Positions 43,766 through 55,345 of a DNA stretch of 64,000 nucleotides are shown one piece after another. Source of the stretch: Welwitschia mirabilis (Eukaryota > Gnetophyta > Gnetopsida > Welwitschiales); assembly GCA_051453625.1 (NCBI GenBank), contig JBOZIK010000001.1, positions 230,478,277-230,542,276 on the forward strand. Direction: 5' to 3'. Positions within the stretch are counted from its first letter, which is position 1; each line of letters begins with the position of its first letter. Below the pieces are notes generated by a model that was not told the DNA's origin, searched no databases, and saw nothing but the letters and a program-made list of their open reading frames with translations. The translations under genes and the position numbers were made by a program.

Positions 43766-45329
43766 TTAATTATTAATGTATTTATTAATTATTTGTCTAA
43801 AAATTTTATCACAGGTTTCTATTTTTCAAGAATAATTTTTAAGTCTATTATCCACCATATCGTCTAGACAATGACCTAGATGATGGTATAGCTAGTATCT
43901 TAAAAAGGTAAAACATTTAGTTTTTGGTTTTTAATAATTCATTCTATATCTTTGAGGTTTCTAAAAAATTTTCTAAGATGATTTTTCAATACTTAGTTAT
44001 TTTTATTATTGGACAAGTTAGTTTGCAATCATGGTTAATTACCTAGTGTGATTAGGAACTAATAAGACTAGGTAAAAGGTTATGTTGTGCTACCAACTTG
44101 TGTGTATTTGATAGCATATTTTGAGTAGTTTTACATGATGTTAAATAGGTTAATGTTAGATTTCTATGATAATGAAGAACTAAGATGAAAGATACAAAAA
44201 CATGCAATCTTCATTATATTTTACAGCATTTAAAATAGTTTACAATATTTTCTATTTGAATTAAACTTTCTGTAAACATTAGGGCTAGTGAAATATATGA
44301 ATAATTATAAAAATTCTATCATCAACCTCATTGTCCAGAGGGCTGTACAGATGATAAAACACTTAAACTAATGAGGATGCTAACTAGAATCAATCTAATA
44401 GATGATATGAAATGCATATGAGGTGGCATCATCTCTGTATCGTCTAGACAACTAGCAAGATAACATTTGAAATAATGCTTCATAAAACTTTACCTAACTT
44501 TGGCCATTTATCTCTATGTTTCTTACACAGTTGTTAGGGTTTTATTCATGTCTGTTAGTCTTGTTTGTTAAGTATGTTTTTGTCAATAAGTATTAACTCC
44601 TTCATGTCTTTGTTTATACTAAAAATTATTATGATAGGAGATCTAAGGGTCTAAGATTAATCCTTGTTATTGCATAGAGATGTCTTCCTTAGTGGTGGGC
44701 TATGTATCCTCCATTGAGATGCTACTACTTTGTAACATGGATGTTGATTCGAATCTAATTCAAAGAGTTCTTTTCTATTTTACTATGCTTATTGTGTACA
44801 TATCCCTTATAGTTTGTGTCGCTTCTGATTCCATAATAGCCTCTTTAGTGATATAGATCATGAGGAAAAACTTTGTTAATGTTGAGTATTATTTTAGATG
44901 TATTATATTTTTTTCCTAGATTAACTTTGCATAGTTTTCTATTCTATTTGACGTACCTGATAGCTTAGGTTGGTCTCGATTTCATGACGACATTTCTTGA
45001 TTGATCTAGATTATACATGGCTGATCTCTATGATAAGTTGATCCAGTAATCAGATGAAAGTTGCACTTAGCTTAGATCTGCATTCATTTGCATAAGTCTA
45101 TTTTTTATTATTATTTTCTACATTATTCTTTATTTCTACTATAAATATATGTAAGTATTTCATTCTTGAATTGATTCTCACTCTTCTCTCTTGCGCCTTA
45201 AATGAGAATACGACATTTGAGTCACTCCCATCTATATTAGTATGTTATGTTATACAAAATGTATATTTATTTTTAAATGATAAGATATTCTTAAGAGAAT
45301 AATCATTTACACAAATATTCACTATAACA
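43766..45329 (+). repeat. 3' LTR of element C (Athila-related, plus strand)
   Basis: Includes 'gtggtgggctatgtatcctccattgagatgctactac' (44,690-44,730), the counterpart of the minus-strand LTRs, and ends CACTATAACA at 45,329 (family: CACCACAACA). Hairpin units at 43,850-43,885, 44,330-44,360 and 44,425-44,455 use the variant core GTCTAGACAA. About 1,564 bp, more diverged from LTR1-4 than these are from one another. Confidence 0.7.
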
Positions 45330-45334
45330 AATAG

Positions 45335-45850
45335 ATTCCATGCTTACTTTATTCTTGCAGTGAAGGCTAAGTGGCTTAGTTATATTATCCTCATATCTAT
45401 GATGGATGAGATTATGCCATTGTACTTAAGCTTGAACTAATGAAACACTCATTTTTTTAGTGGATTATATTATTGTAAATGAGTTAGATGTAAAACTACA
45501 TGTTTTCATTTTAAGTACTTATTCTATTCCATAAAGTTATCATGTTAGTTTGAATGTTATGTTCCATTCCTATATCTCTAATATCATTTTACTCTCTATA
45601 ACTCTCTACTTTTGTGTTTATTTCACTGATAGTTTTTGTCATCTATCTCTGAGAAAGAATGACACTGGAACTATACTAAAAATAGAAGCCATTGTAGTTT
45701 TGGTAAAAGTTGGATTTAGCCATGCAAGATTTATATTCCTAGGGTGATCTTATGAACCATTATATATTAATCACAAATAAAAGAATAGTTGAATTTTATA
45801 ATAAATAGGGGATCACTTGAATGGCCTAAATTAGTTAATATATTGACTTT
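45335..45850. other. Unassigned interval
   Basis: No family recognised. The 65-codon plus-strand frame at 45,550-45,747 has no supporting similarity that I can see. Confidence 0.4.
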
Positions 45851-46330
45851 TTAGCATTAAGATTTAGATTAAGAAGGAGAATCAAGCCCTTGTCCTTCTT
45901 AAATCTCTTTCACTTTCTTACAAATCTCTTGCCATCATCTTGCTTTATGAAAAGGATATCATAAAACTAGAGAAAATGAGTGCATTAGTTCTATCAAATG
46001 AAAGGTTAAAGATCTTTGGAGTAAAGAAAATGGGAGAAGGTTTGATGAGAAGAGGATGAATAATGGAGAAAGGATCTAGTCATAGATCCTCCAAATCAAA
46101 GTGAAGAACTAGAAAGAATAGTAAAAACAAAAAGAAATTCTTCTACTATTACAAAAAGGGGCCATCTAAGAAGGAATATCAGAAGTTAAAAGTATGTAAA
46201 AAGAAAAATCGAATAATAGTAAAGCCTTAAGTGCTTAAGGAAATGAGGAAAATACCATAAATTTCAAGAATTCTATGGATGTGACTTTATCTTCAAATTT
46301 ACTTGCATTTGAAATCCTAATCTTGATCTG
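45851..46330 (+). pseudogene. Tork-type Copia gag fragment
   Basis: Plus-strand frame: NQALVLLKSLSLSYKSL, LLYEKDIIKLEKMSALVLSNE, a basic SSHRSSKSK stretch and a degenerate knuckle FYYYKKGPSKKEYQKLK (Cys codons changed to Tyr/Phe). It matches the Tork gag blocks 'DQALILLCSLP.SYENF', 'LLYGRDTLSLEEV..AL.S.E' and 'C..C.KEGHFKK.CP.LK'. No pol follows; this is an isolated fragment of a second Tork copy. Confidence 0.75.
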
Positions 46331-47466
46331 CTAGAATCCAAAGTTGTTTTTGCTATTAAACCTTTGCATCCCCAACTATGCATTCAAAGTCTTAATGGCC
46401 ATTCTTTCAAAATCATATACAATAAACTAACTCTAATATTAATTAAAACAAAATATGTGATAGACCCAATAATACTAAATGAAAAAAAATGTAAATAAAG
46501 TAAAATAACAACTAACAAAGAGTAGACACAAAATGTACATCACTCGATACCATACCTACATGAATGAGAATGTCTTTCACCTTTATTATTGTAGAAAGAA
46601 AAGATTACAACAAAGGAGATCACCTTGCTTCACAAATATAGCAACAAAAAGCCAAGCTAGAAATTAGTTCTTTTATTTATCTTCTCCTCCCTCAAACCAA
46701 TTCCTAGATTCAAGAACCTTAAGCTTGTTATTAATCCTTGAATAAATCTTGAATAGAATACCAACTCCACTATAACCCTTTAAATAGTTTTAAGTAAGAA
46801 ATAAACTCAAACCTAAACTAGAAGAAAAACTCTAAAATTAGACATACTTAACTAAGAATTTTTATTTTTTCAAATTTTTGAAGTCATGTGTAACTATAGC
46901 TTTACATCACCTTTAATTCTAGCATAATCAAACCTTACTATCATTAGTAAGAAGAATACTATATAAGTATGCCAATTATAAAATAAAAGTTATAGATTAT
47001 TTTTACATATCTTAACTTAAAGATAAGTTTTAAAAAAAACTCCTCAAAAGGATAACTATTAGAAGAGTTCAATTAAAGGCTTAGTTTTATAAAAACTAAG
47101 TTAAAGAAAACTCCTTAAAATACTAATTATTAGAAGAGTTTAGTTAAAGACTCACTTTTGTAATAGTAACTAGATAACTAGGAGGGTTGAGCATTAGGAA
47201 CATTAATGAAGTTGGTAAAACTTGAAAGACATTAAATTATAGAGAGACATCGAAGAAGAAAAATGAAAAATTCTTGAAATAATATTTCTTTTAGTGGGTC
47301 TTAGAGTCTATTGGAACATATCATATTGTTTTTTAAAATCTATTATGAATGGGGAAAGTTGAGTAGGAGGGAGTTACATGAACCCGATGCTGATGGTATT
47401 GGCTAAAGATAAAGTGTGTTTGTATTTGAAAATAACATGTAGAGGCATGTCTACATTTAGAGTAAT
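46331..47466. other. Unassigned AT-rich interval
   Basis: No coding similarity seen on either strand. Repeated motif 'aaaactccttaaaa..ctaattattagaagagtttagttaaag' occurs twice (47,035-47,080 and 47,105-47,150), a small direct repeat. Confidence 0.4.
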
Positions 47467-47471
47467 GAAAG
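47467..47471. repeat. Target-site duplication of TRIM-like element (GAAAG, left)
   Basis: Exact match to GAAAG at 48,677-48,681, right after the far LTR. Confidence 0.8.
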
Positions 47472-47906
47472 TAATGTAGAAGCATCCGTTTCAAATGTTT
47501 TTCAAAATTTGTAGATAATATAAAAGTTTTAGAGTCTTAAAGAAAATGTTGTAAAGGATGTAGATGCCTTTTGTTCTAATCCCTCTTGATTGTAATTATT
47601 ATTTAGAAAGGAGATGAAGGTAATTCTAAGGGGTTTTTTTACAAAATATAGGAATATGTCTAAGTTTATTAAATCTATGTTTTTATTTAGGGTCTAGTTA
47701 TTTGTTTATCAAGAAAGCTAAAATATAAATTAAAGTAAAATGTTAATAGAAAGTCATTTCCTACTCGTTTGTCCCAGTTTAACAAGGGACTAAGAATCAC
47801 TTTACTTTTTACATATTTTTCTATAATTCCTTTTGATGTTTCAATTAACTCTATTATGTTTTCTATATTCTGTAACTCTATAGTTTTTTTTCTTTTGATT
47901 ATTTCA
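47472..47906 (+). repeat. 5' LTR of TRIM-like element
   Basis: TAATGTAGAAGC (TG changed to TA) to ...GATTATTTCA; aligns without large gaps to 48,232-48,676, e.g. 'aatgtttttcaaaattt' with 'gatgtttttcaaaattg'. Confidence 0.85.
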
Positions 47907-47908
47907 AA

Positions 47909-47920
47909 TGGTATCAGAGC
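47909..47920 (+). promoter_or_regulatory. Primer-binding site of TRIM-like element
   Basis: TGGTATCAGAGC, perfect Met-tRNA type site, two bases after the LTR end. Confidence 0.9.
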
Positions 47921-48231
47921 TAGAAAAGATTCTGTGGAAGAAAACCAAGCAAGAAAACTCTACTTATTAAAGGAGAAAAGCATGCTTTGAGAAAAGGAAA
48001 TTTTTATGGCTTGGAGATATGATAGAGAGGAAGACCATAAAAGCATGAAATTTCTATTTTATCTAAGAGCATGAAGATTCTGGAAGATAGACCAATAAAG
48101 AGGGGTCTAGTATGAGGTGGAGGATCTAATGGTCTATAAGAAGATCCTACCTTCATGCATATGATTACATTGTCTATGTGGTATGATTTTTTTTTTACTT
48201 GAGTATGAGCTCCTTTTTAAGAGAGGAAACT

Positions 48232-48676
48232 TGATTTAAGAATGTCCATTTTAGATGTTTTTCAAAATTGGTAGATGATATAGAAGTTGTTGGATCTCAA
48301 AAGAACTGTTATAAAGGATGTGGGTCCATTTTTTTTTGCAACTTCTCCTTATTGTAATTATTATTTAAAAATAATCCAAAGGAAATACCAAGGAATTATC
48401 TACAAAATATATGAATATGTGTATAAATTCATTAAATTTAGAAATTTATTTAGGGTTTGATTACTTTTTTATCAATAAAGCTCATATATAAACTAAAGTA
48501 AAATATTACTAAAAAGGTATTGCCTACTCATTTGTCATGGTTTGGTAATGGACTGGGAATTACTTCTCTTTTTACATCTTTTGTTATAGTGGCTTTTGAT
48601 GTTTTAATTTTATAATTTCTTTATATATATTTACTCTACTACATGACTCTGTGATAGCTTTCTTTTGCTTACATTA
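48232..48676 (+). repeat. 3' LTR of TRIM-like element
   Basis: TGATTTAAGAATGTCC to ...GCTTACATTA (CA changed to TA), followed by GAAAG. Confidence 0.85.
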
Positions 48677-48681
48677 GAAAG

Positions 48682-49340
48682 TGATAGATAAATGATGAAA
48701 TATGGGGAGCTACTTAGAGAACTCAATCCTGGAATGAAGTATTTCCTTTCAAAGTTCAAAAACACTATAGTATGATGATGATGCTCATACTTAACCTCCT
48801 TTTCTTATGGTAATTTCATTTATCTACACCTTTTTCTCATAACTCTTATTTTATGTATCTTTATAGGAAGGATGCCTCTAATAAGTAAAAAGACTTCTAT
48901 TATGGGTTTTCATACTTTCTATCCAAACTTTACATTATAGAGCCTTATCCTTGTTGTTAAAGTATTCTTGTAATTACCAAAATACATTACTCCTCTATGT
49001 GGCTAACTACCACCTAAAAATTATGGGTATTAACTTCTTAATCCTCAAAGTGATGGCCTTCTCTTGGCTTTGTTTAAATTAATTACAAATATCTTAATAT
49101 TTGACTAGACCCAATTCGTCATCATAATCATAGGTTTGTCAATGAAATTCAGTCATAAAACCTTGTAGTAACATCTCTGATTTTGATATGTACTTTTAAA
49201 TATTCTTTTCTTTTGTGATGTTGATCATTAATATGATTACATTAGATAATAAATGAAAAAAAAGTACTTTGAGTAATTTTATTTCTATCTTCATTATCTA
49301 GTTTCTATTTCCTTTTAAATGGTTGTGATGCCTCCATACA
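48682..49340. other. Unassigned AT-rich interval
   Basis: No gene, repeat or element end recognised. Confidence 0.4.
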
Positions 49341-49345
49341 TGTTT

Positions 49346-49910
49346 CCTCACTTCTTGGAAGTTTCACAATTATTTTCCATCATCACTTTCCTTGACCTAT
49401 TCCATAGATCACCATAATCTTTTGATTTGGAATTTTCATTTGTTCTTGAAATACTTCTAATACAATCTCTAATATATCTTCCTCTTTGTTTTTCAATATG
49501 CTAATAATTTTAAGACTCAAGGCCATTTCCTATTTCTTGTGATGCTTGCTTAAGACAAATAATACAATAGATTTCACTGCTATTATAGAAGGATCCAAGT
49601 CTCATTTCCTATTTTCTTCAATGGATGCCATCTACTTCTTTTCTATCACTATGATCTCTTTTATCTCATCTAACTATTATGTCACCTCTGTGAGCTACTT
49701 CTTTATTTTATCCTCCATTGTTTGCATCCTGTTAGCTTGTTTACTTTGCATCAACTCCATAAGATGATCTTGCAACCATTCATTCTCAATTTGCATGCAT
49801 TAATTCTAAGCTTTCACTTTTGTAAGTTCCTCTCTTGTGTGTCTTAGATCTTCCTGTAGTTGCTTAATTTGATCTTCTTCTTTTATTAAAGCCACTGAAA
49901 TCATCATATA
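49346..49910 (-). pseudogene. Coiled-coil coding remnant, family not recognised
   Basis: A minus-strand phase reads ALIKEEDQIKQLQEDLRHT, REELTKVKA, a stop, QIENEWLQDHLMELMQSKQA and NRMQTMEDKIKK, then further Glu/Lys/Ile-rich sequence to about 49,346 with seven or so stops. Heptad spacing of Leu/Ile/Met suggests a coiled coil. It may be the helical part of a retrotransposon gag or a host gene exon; nothing beside it decides. The plus-strand 73-residue frame is its shadow. Confidence 0.45.
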
Positions 49911-50855
49911 ATTTATATATGAATCTAAAAATAAAGTATGTTAACTTTTAAACTTTAAATTAATAAAGTATCTATAAAAACTAATTTTATCATATATTGT
50001 AAAATTTATAAGTTTGATATAATGACACATTATAATGCAAAGGTTATAACTATTAAACCACTTAGAATTTTTTAAGTGATTAAGGAGTCTACGGAAATAT
50101 TATGAAATTATGTATGATCTAGCTACTCATTTTTCTTGAAAATATTAAGTATTAATTCTATAAACTCCAACTAATTACTTATTATTCACTATTTTTATTT
50201 CTTATGTTATTTTGATCAAATAATTTTTAAAATTATTAAAATAAAAAATTACTATTTTTCTATTTTATGGACCAAATATAATCCTAAGACTATAAAAAAT
50301 TTCATTAAGTATTATATAATATTTACTAATTATATGTAAATAAGATAAAAATCTAAAATGAATTTGTAATAATTATAATTAGGGAAATTGATATTAAAAA
50401 TTAATATAAATATTATAAAGAATATATATCATAAATACGATAAAATAAAAATATCATTACTCAAAGGTAAATAATGCATAAAAATATGAATAAATAAATA
50501 ATCATTTCCCATTTTTTGAAATAGACCTTAGGATTCCATAAGAAGAATTTTATAACATTAGTAAATTTAAGGATTAGAAAATATTCTTCTAAATATTGGA
50601 ATCTAATTTATGTTTGATTTAAAAAAATTGAAATGCATTCAATATTCAATAATTTAATATGAAACATGGGTATCTACATAAGGAAATAAATTCGTTGGTC
50701 ATTGGCTAATTAGCTCCTTTGATACCATACATGTAAAGAGATCCCTCAAATATCTAAGTCTAATAGGAGGAATAATTACAATAAAATAAATACTATAATA
50801 TAATCATGCATTAGCCAAAAAAATGAAAGATAATACTACACTATGCAACTAATTT

Positions 50856-50897
<42 letters not shown>

Positions 50898-53486
50898 GGG
50901 AAGGAGGGAGGGAGGGAGAGAGAGGAAGAGAGAAAGAGAGAGGGAGAGAGAATAAGAACAACCTATGTTAAGAGCATATTTGAATAGTGAAGGTTATATG
51001 TCTACTATTTGATGGATAGTTGATGAATATTTGATGAAGGCCTAAGCTATAAGATCCTTAGCTTTGGCTATATGATCCAAAATTTAAGTTACAAAGTCCA
51101 CATTCAAAACTAACAAGATGAGAGAAGAAGAATATAGAGATAATAACAATAAATTTTTATGACATAAACTTGAATGAAATGAGTAAATTAATAAGAAAGA
51201 AAATATCTTTATTCATAGATAAGTAATAATCTAAAGTCCTTGAACCAAGGTTAAATATCATTATATTATATAACCCATAAGCTAAAACTAATACATCAAA
51301 TTGAAAGACGCTCAGTCACATATTAGATGAGATTTAGTGATATGAAACATTAATATGATAAATTTACAAATTAAGTAAATGATACAAAACATGATATCCA
51401 TAGTGTATGTACCAACCTAGGATGAGAAATATTATTACTTAGTTAGTATAGTTAATTATAAGCATCATAACTCATGCTATTTTCCTATGAATCCTTTTTA
51501 GAATCATAATCATATTTAATTAATTAAAAACATGAATTGAATAATGTGTAATATGTATGAGAATAATTAATATTTTTAAATTCACAAAATACAACATTTC
51601 TATGTGTCATAATGAAATAAATTGTTTCAAATCCAATGAATGAAAAAAAGATTTTTTTATAAATCAAGTGGTTTTTAACATATACAGGATGATAACATTC
51701 ACAGTAGAGTAAACTATACTCTCTAATCCTCCTTGGTTTATTGATAAAAGTTCATATACTTATTCATATGCTTATTACTTCTAGTATCCAACAAATTCAT
51801 GAACATAGTAGTAGACTTAAGTTTTATCCAAATTTAAGTAGAAGAGATCTAGCTTGATATTAATTTCTTCATGTAGCTTTTAGAAAATTAGTCTTATAAA
51901 TTGAATATCAATTATCATACTTATTGTACATGATGCCTAATCTTTTGTTTCTATTTTGATTCTAGTTAATTTCCTTCTCTTCTTTGTATCATGTTAACAT
52001 TTTAAGGCATTTGATTTCTATTTGTTATACTCCTTTTATATCTTAGTTTAATGAAACTATTTTTAGGGACCAAAACCTTTGAACTCATTTATAATCTAGA
52101 CCCTCTAAACCATAATTCATTGTAGATCATAAAGTTGTTATGATCTAGACTATTCCTTGTTAAATCATAATTTAGAATAATGAAAACCAAAATATTGATT
52201 TAAAGTTAATTTCTTAAATATAAATTATATTCTATTATTATTATGTAATAAATATGAGATGTTAGAATATGTTTTTATCAAGTTTAAACTAGTTATACTT
52301 GACAACTAGAAAACATTTACTTCTTATTTTCTTTCATCTTTAGTTAGCTTATCATATTGATGAATTTATGTATAAGTACAGATAATATAGTATACCTTAA
52401 TAATTAACATCATAATCCATCTCCAAAGAATTTTTATTCACATATTCAAACTCATAACATGATTATTAGAATTTTCATTATTAATTAATAATTATAGTAA
52501 ATAGTATATAACTTAATGTTCTTATAGGTGTAGATTTGGTTTTTAGAGCATTAGAGGATTGACATTTAAATTTTTAAACTATAGAAAGTTTTTGAGAAAT
52601 AGCTTTAATGCTAGTATCTTAGCTTTAAATATTATAACTATGAACTTTTATGAAATGCTAATAAAGGATGATCCTCTAATATATAATTAGAATTCTTAAT
52701 AAAGGATGAGTAAATTTCTTCTATGTAATATCTAAATCAAAGTTCTCAAGTAGATTTTTTATTACTATAGTTGTAATGTTTTTATGATACTTTCTTTATT
52801 ATATAATAATCTACCACTTGAAATACTACATGAATATATTCTTGATATATGTTATATATGTCTTTGTTGTTTGTTTTATTGAAGATGAAATAAGAAGTGA
52901 AGATAGTGTGATGCTTAATTTCAATAAAATTTATAGACGTTAACTCTTTAGTTCCAATATTATTAAAGTCTTTATAATCACATTTTTATCTTTTTAATAT
53001 TTCATGAGTGTTTATTCAATTAATATTTTATATCTTACAATGTGAATAAGTACTATTTATTTTTGAACATTTTATAATGAGGTAATGATAAAGACCAGAA
53101 ATATTTCGTATTAGTGGTAATAATCAAGAGATAGGAAGAATAATATTCATATGTAAATTAGTTGATTTAACTTTTACAATTGTAAGTTTTAAGTATTTAA
53201 TAGCTAATGTTGAGAGGATTACCCAACAGTAAGTTTTTTAATAAGTAATATGTTCAAATGTTATGTCCAAGATGCTATTAGAGATATAAAAAACATAGTA
53301 ATTCTTCCATAAAGTTAATAACTCATGAAATAGTTCATTCTAATGAAAAGTATGTGTATGTTTGGCCTTTTCGATGAATGCACTTTTCACACTTTATGTG
53401 TAATCGAATGATGAAAAAAGCCATCAAAATCATCTATGCAATATTAAATGACCTTACTATTTTACCCTATATATCCACATTTCCCT
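49911..53486. other. AT-rich intergenic DNA downstream of the glycosyltransferase remnant
   Basis: No coding similarity seen. Contains the homopurine tract below, and near 52,060-52,215 a block vaguely like the leader at 11,880-12,030 ('gatctagac..taaatcataattagaat..accaaaat'), which may be another old LTR-element edge. Confidence 0.4.
50857..50952 (+). repeat. (AG)n-rich homopurine tract with G-quadruplex motif
   Basis: About 96 consecutive purines: (AG)18 or so followed by GGAAGG/GAGGGA variants. GGG at 50,898, 50,906, 50,910 and 50,914 with loops of 5, 1 and 1 fits the standard four-run quadruplex pattern. Confidence 0.9.
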
Positions 53487-53551
53487 TTATTTTATTTCCC
53501 CTTGGCTTTCTGGGTAAAGGTAATGGTAGCCAATGACTTTAGCAAGGTACC
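53487..53551 (-). pseudogene. UDP-glycosyltransferase pseudogene, C-terminal end
   Basis: Read on the minus strand this continues the frame left at 58,432: after GRSW comes YLAKVIGYHYLYPESQ, GEIK and a TAA at 53,489-53,487. Plant UGTs end in a similar 'GGSS..AL..V...W' helix. The piece is separated from the rest of the gene by the Tork element. Confidence 0.75.
53547..53551. repeat. Target-site duplication of Tork element (GTACC, left)
   Basis: Pairs with TTACC at 58,428-58,432 (one mismatch). Confidence 0.65.
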
Positions 53552-54000
53552 TATTAGAACATAATTTTTAAATTAGTTATTTTCTATTTTTCATAAATTT
53601 AGCCTCACCCCCCTCCCCTGTGCTAGTGATAAAGCATGTCTATTTTTACATTTTTCACATTTAACTCCAATTTTAAACTTATTAGGATGATATTTTAGNN
53701 NNNNNNNNAGAAAATAATATTTAGCTATTAGCTAGAACACTACTGCTATATTGTCAAGTGATCTTGTAACCTATCCTATCTTGATCTTTCTTCTACAACA
53801 ATAAAGTTAAGTTCCCATTCCATGGAGATAGATGCTTCAGCAGCAAACCACATGAAATCTTTGTATATCTTACTATTTATTCTTTCTTATTACATGTAAT
53901 TTTCTCTACTATTATTCTTATGCTTTGCACTTAGAACTATTTCATAGCGAGTTAATTTGAAGGAGTCTCCACACTTGTCTACACCTACATTGTCATAATA
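53552..54000 (+). repeat. 5' LTR of Tork element
   Basis: TATTAGAACATAATTTTTAAA matches the 3' LTR start TGTTGGAATATAAATTTTAAA. Shared blocks: 'cttattaggatgata', 'ctacaacaataaag', 'ccatggag.tag.tgc'. A 10-N run is at 53,699-53,708. A C-rich insert (53,608-53,620) is absent from the 3' LTR. Confidence 0.85.
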
Positions 54001-54002
54001 TT

Positions 54003-54013
54003 TTGAATCAGAG
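54003..54013 (+). promoter_or_regulatory. Primer-binding site of Tork element
   Basis: TTGAATCAGAG, a degenerate TGGTATCAGAG, two bases after the LTR. Confidence 0.6.
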
Positions 54014-54040
54014 TAGGTAGTTAAGTTAGATTCTATTAAA

Positions 54041-54840
54041 ATGGCCTCTAGAATATCAAATTCAAAGTTTAAGATTAAGAAGTTTATGAAAATAACAACT
54101 TTGATTATGATAGATGAAGGTTAGAGATCTACTTATTTAATAAGGATTGCATAATGTGGTTTAAGGAAAGAAGCCTATCAGCATGTCTAATAATGATTAT
54201 AAGGATCTATACCTAAGGGCTCAAAGCACCATTAGATTGAGTCTGATAAATTAAGTTCTGTTTAATGTGAGAATGGAAGATTTCTTTTATTGCACTATAC
54301 ACAAAATATAGGAGCTTATACATGACTAAGTCTTTACCTAATAAACTATACCCAAAGTTAAAGCTTTATTAATTTAATATGAAGGAAGACATATCTAGAG
54401 CAGCTTCTTTAAATTCTCTAAATGAGATAACATATTTTCTATTGAGTATTGAAATGAAAATTGAAGAGAGGATCAAGATCTTGTCCTTTTTGAATCTCTT
54501 CCAAAATTTTAAAAACCTCTTGCCATGTTGTGAGAATTGAAGATAGTGATTATGATTCTCTTATTACAAGGTTGAATGAAATCTATTAACATAAAACTAC
54601 CTACTAAAGGCTTGTTGACTAGAGAATACACCATGAAAAGAAGGCCTAATAAGTAAATATTCAAATAGAAGTTAAAATCTACAAAGAGAATAAGAATAAC
54701 AAGGAATTTCGCTATTATCCAAGAAAGTAGTATTTCATAAATGAATGTAGAAAGATAAAGGCAAAAGAAGAGGAGAAACATAAGAATGAAGAGGCATCTA
54801 TCTCTCACAATAATTAGATTAATTTTATTAATACCAAAGA
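54041..54840 (+). pseudogene. Tork gag remnant
   Basis: ATG at 54,041: MASRISNSKFKIKKF (family 'MA.....KYEVEKFNG'), then in shifted phases SLYMTKSLPNKLYPKLKLY (family 'SLYMTKSLTNKL.LK..LY.L'), EDISRAASLNSLNEI, and a degenerate knuckle YYPRK..FINECRKIK near 54,710-54,760. Frameshifts every 100-150 bases. Confidence 0.85.
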
Positions 54841-54879
54841 ATCTATAGATGTGTTCACATCCACAGGATTAATAAAAGG

Positions 54880-55345
54880 GCATGAACGGATTCTTGATAT
54901 GAGAGCTTCATCGCACATTAATTGTAATAGTAGTTTCACACATATCAAGAATCTAATGGATGACAACTTCTAATGGGAACCTATAATAAAATCAAAATTG
55001 CTGATATTAACATAGTTTAAATTAAACTCATGATGAAGTTGTAAGAACTCTAAAAGATGTTAAGCATACATCAAAGATAAGAAAAAACGTCATCTCTTTT
55101 AAAGTTTTTGATGGATATGGTTACAACTTCATTAGAAAGAATAACATACTAAAAGTTACTAGAGTTTTTCTTATCATGATGAAGGTTAATAAGGAAGGAA
55201 ATATTTATAAGTTAATGGGAGATATGATTATAGGAAATGCAACCACTATAGTAGGAGGTGCTGTTACATTGATGTTATGACATATAAGTCATGGATACAT
55301 TAGTTATATTAAGTTAAAGAAATTGCTATAGATGATGCTTCTTCT
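54880..55345 (+). pseudogene. Tork protease and GAG-pre-integrase remnant
   Basis: RILDMRASSHINCN (family 'WILDSGASSHM'; Ser and Gly of DSG lost) at 54,887-54,930. Then HDEVVRTLKDVKHT, ISFKVFDGYGYNFI, ILKVTRVFLIMMK and NIYKLMGDMIIGNAT match 'HDGVVRTL.DVRHVP', 'LGTLDS.GCKYS', 'LKVSKGALVVMKG' and 'NLYKL.G'. Confidence 0.88.

Larger units (their letters stand above)
47472..48676 (+). mobile_element. TRIM-like miniature LTR retrotransposon
   Basis: 1,205 bp in total: LTRs at 47,472-47,906 (435 bp) and 48,232-48,676 (445 bp), internal region only 325 bp. The primer site TGGTATCAGAGC (47,909-47,920) is a perfect complement of the initiator Met-tRNA end. A polypurine tract AAGAGAGGAAACT lies at 48,219-48,231. 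A 5-bp target duplication GAAAG is exact. No gag or pol domain fits in 325 bp; a short Arg/Glu-rich frame is visible but has no known match. Such terminal-repeat elements in miniature are mobilised by other elements' proteins. The LTRs are visibly diverged, so insertion is old. Confidence 0.85.

Noticed and set aside
45550-45747. 65-codon plus-strand frame as a gene
   Set aside because: Short, no recognisable domain, in an unassigned stretch next to a Copia fragment; nothing supports coding beyond the absence of stops.
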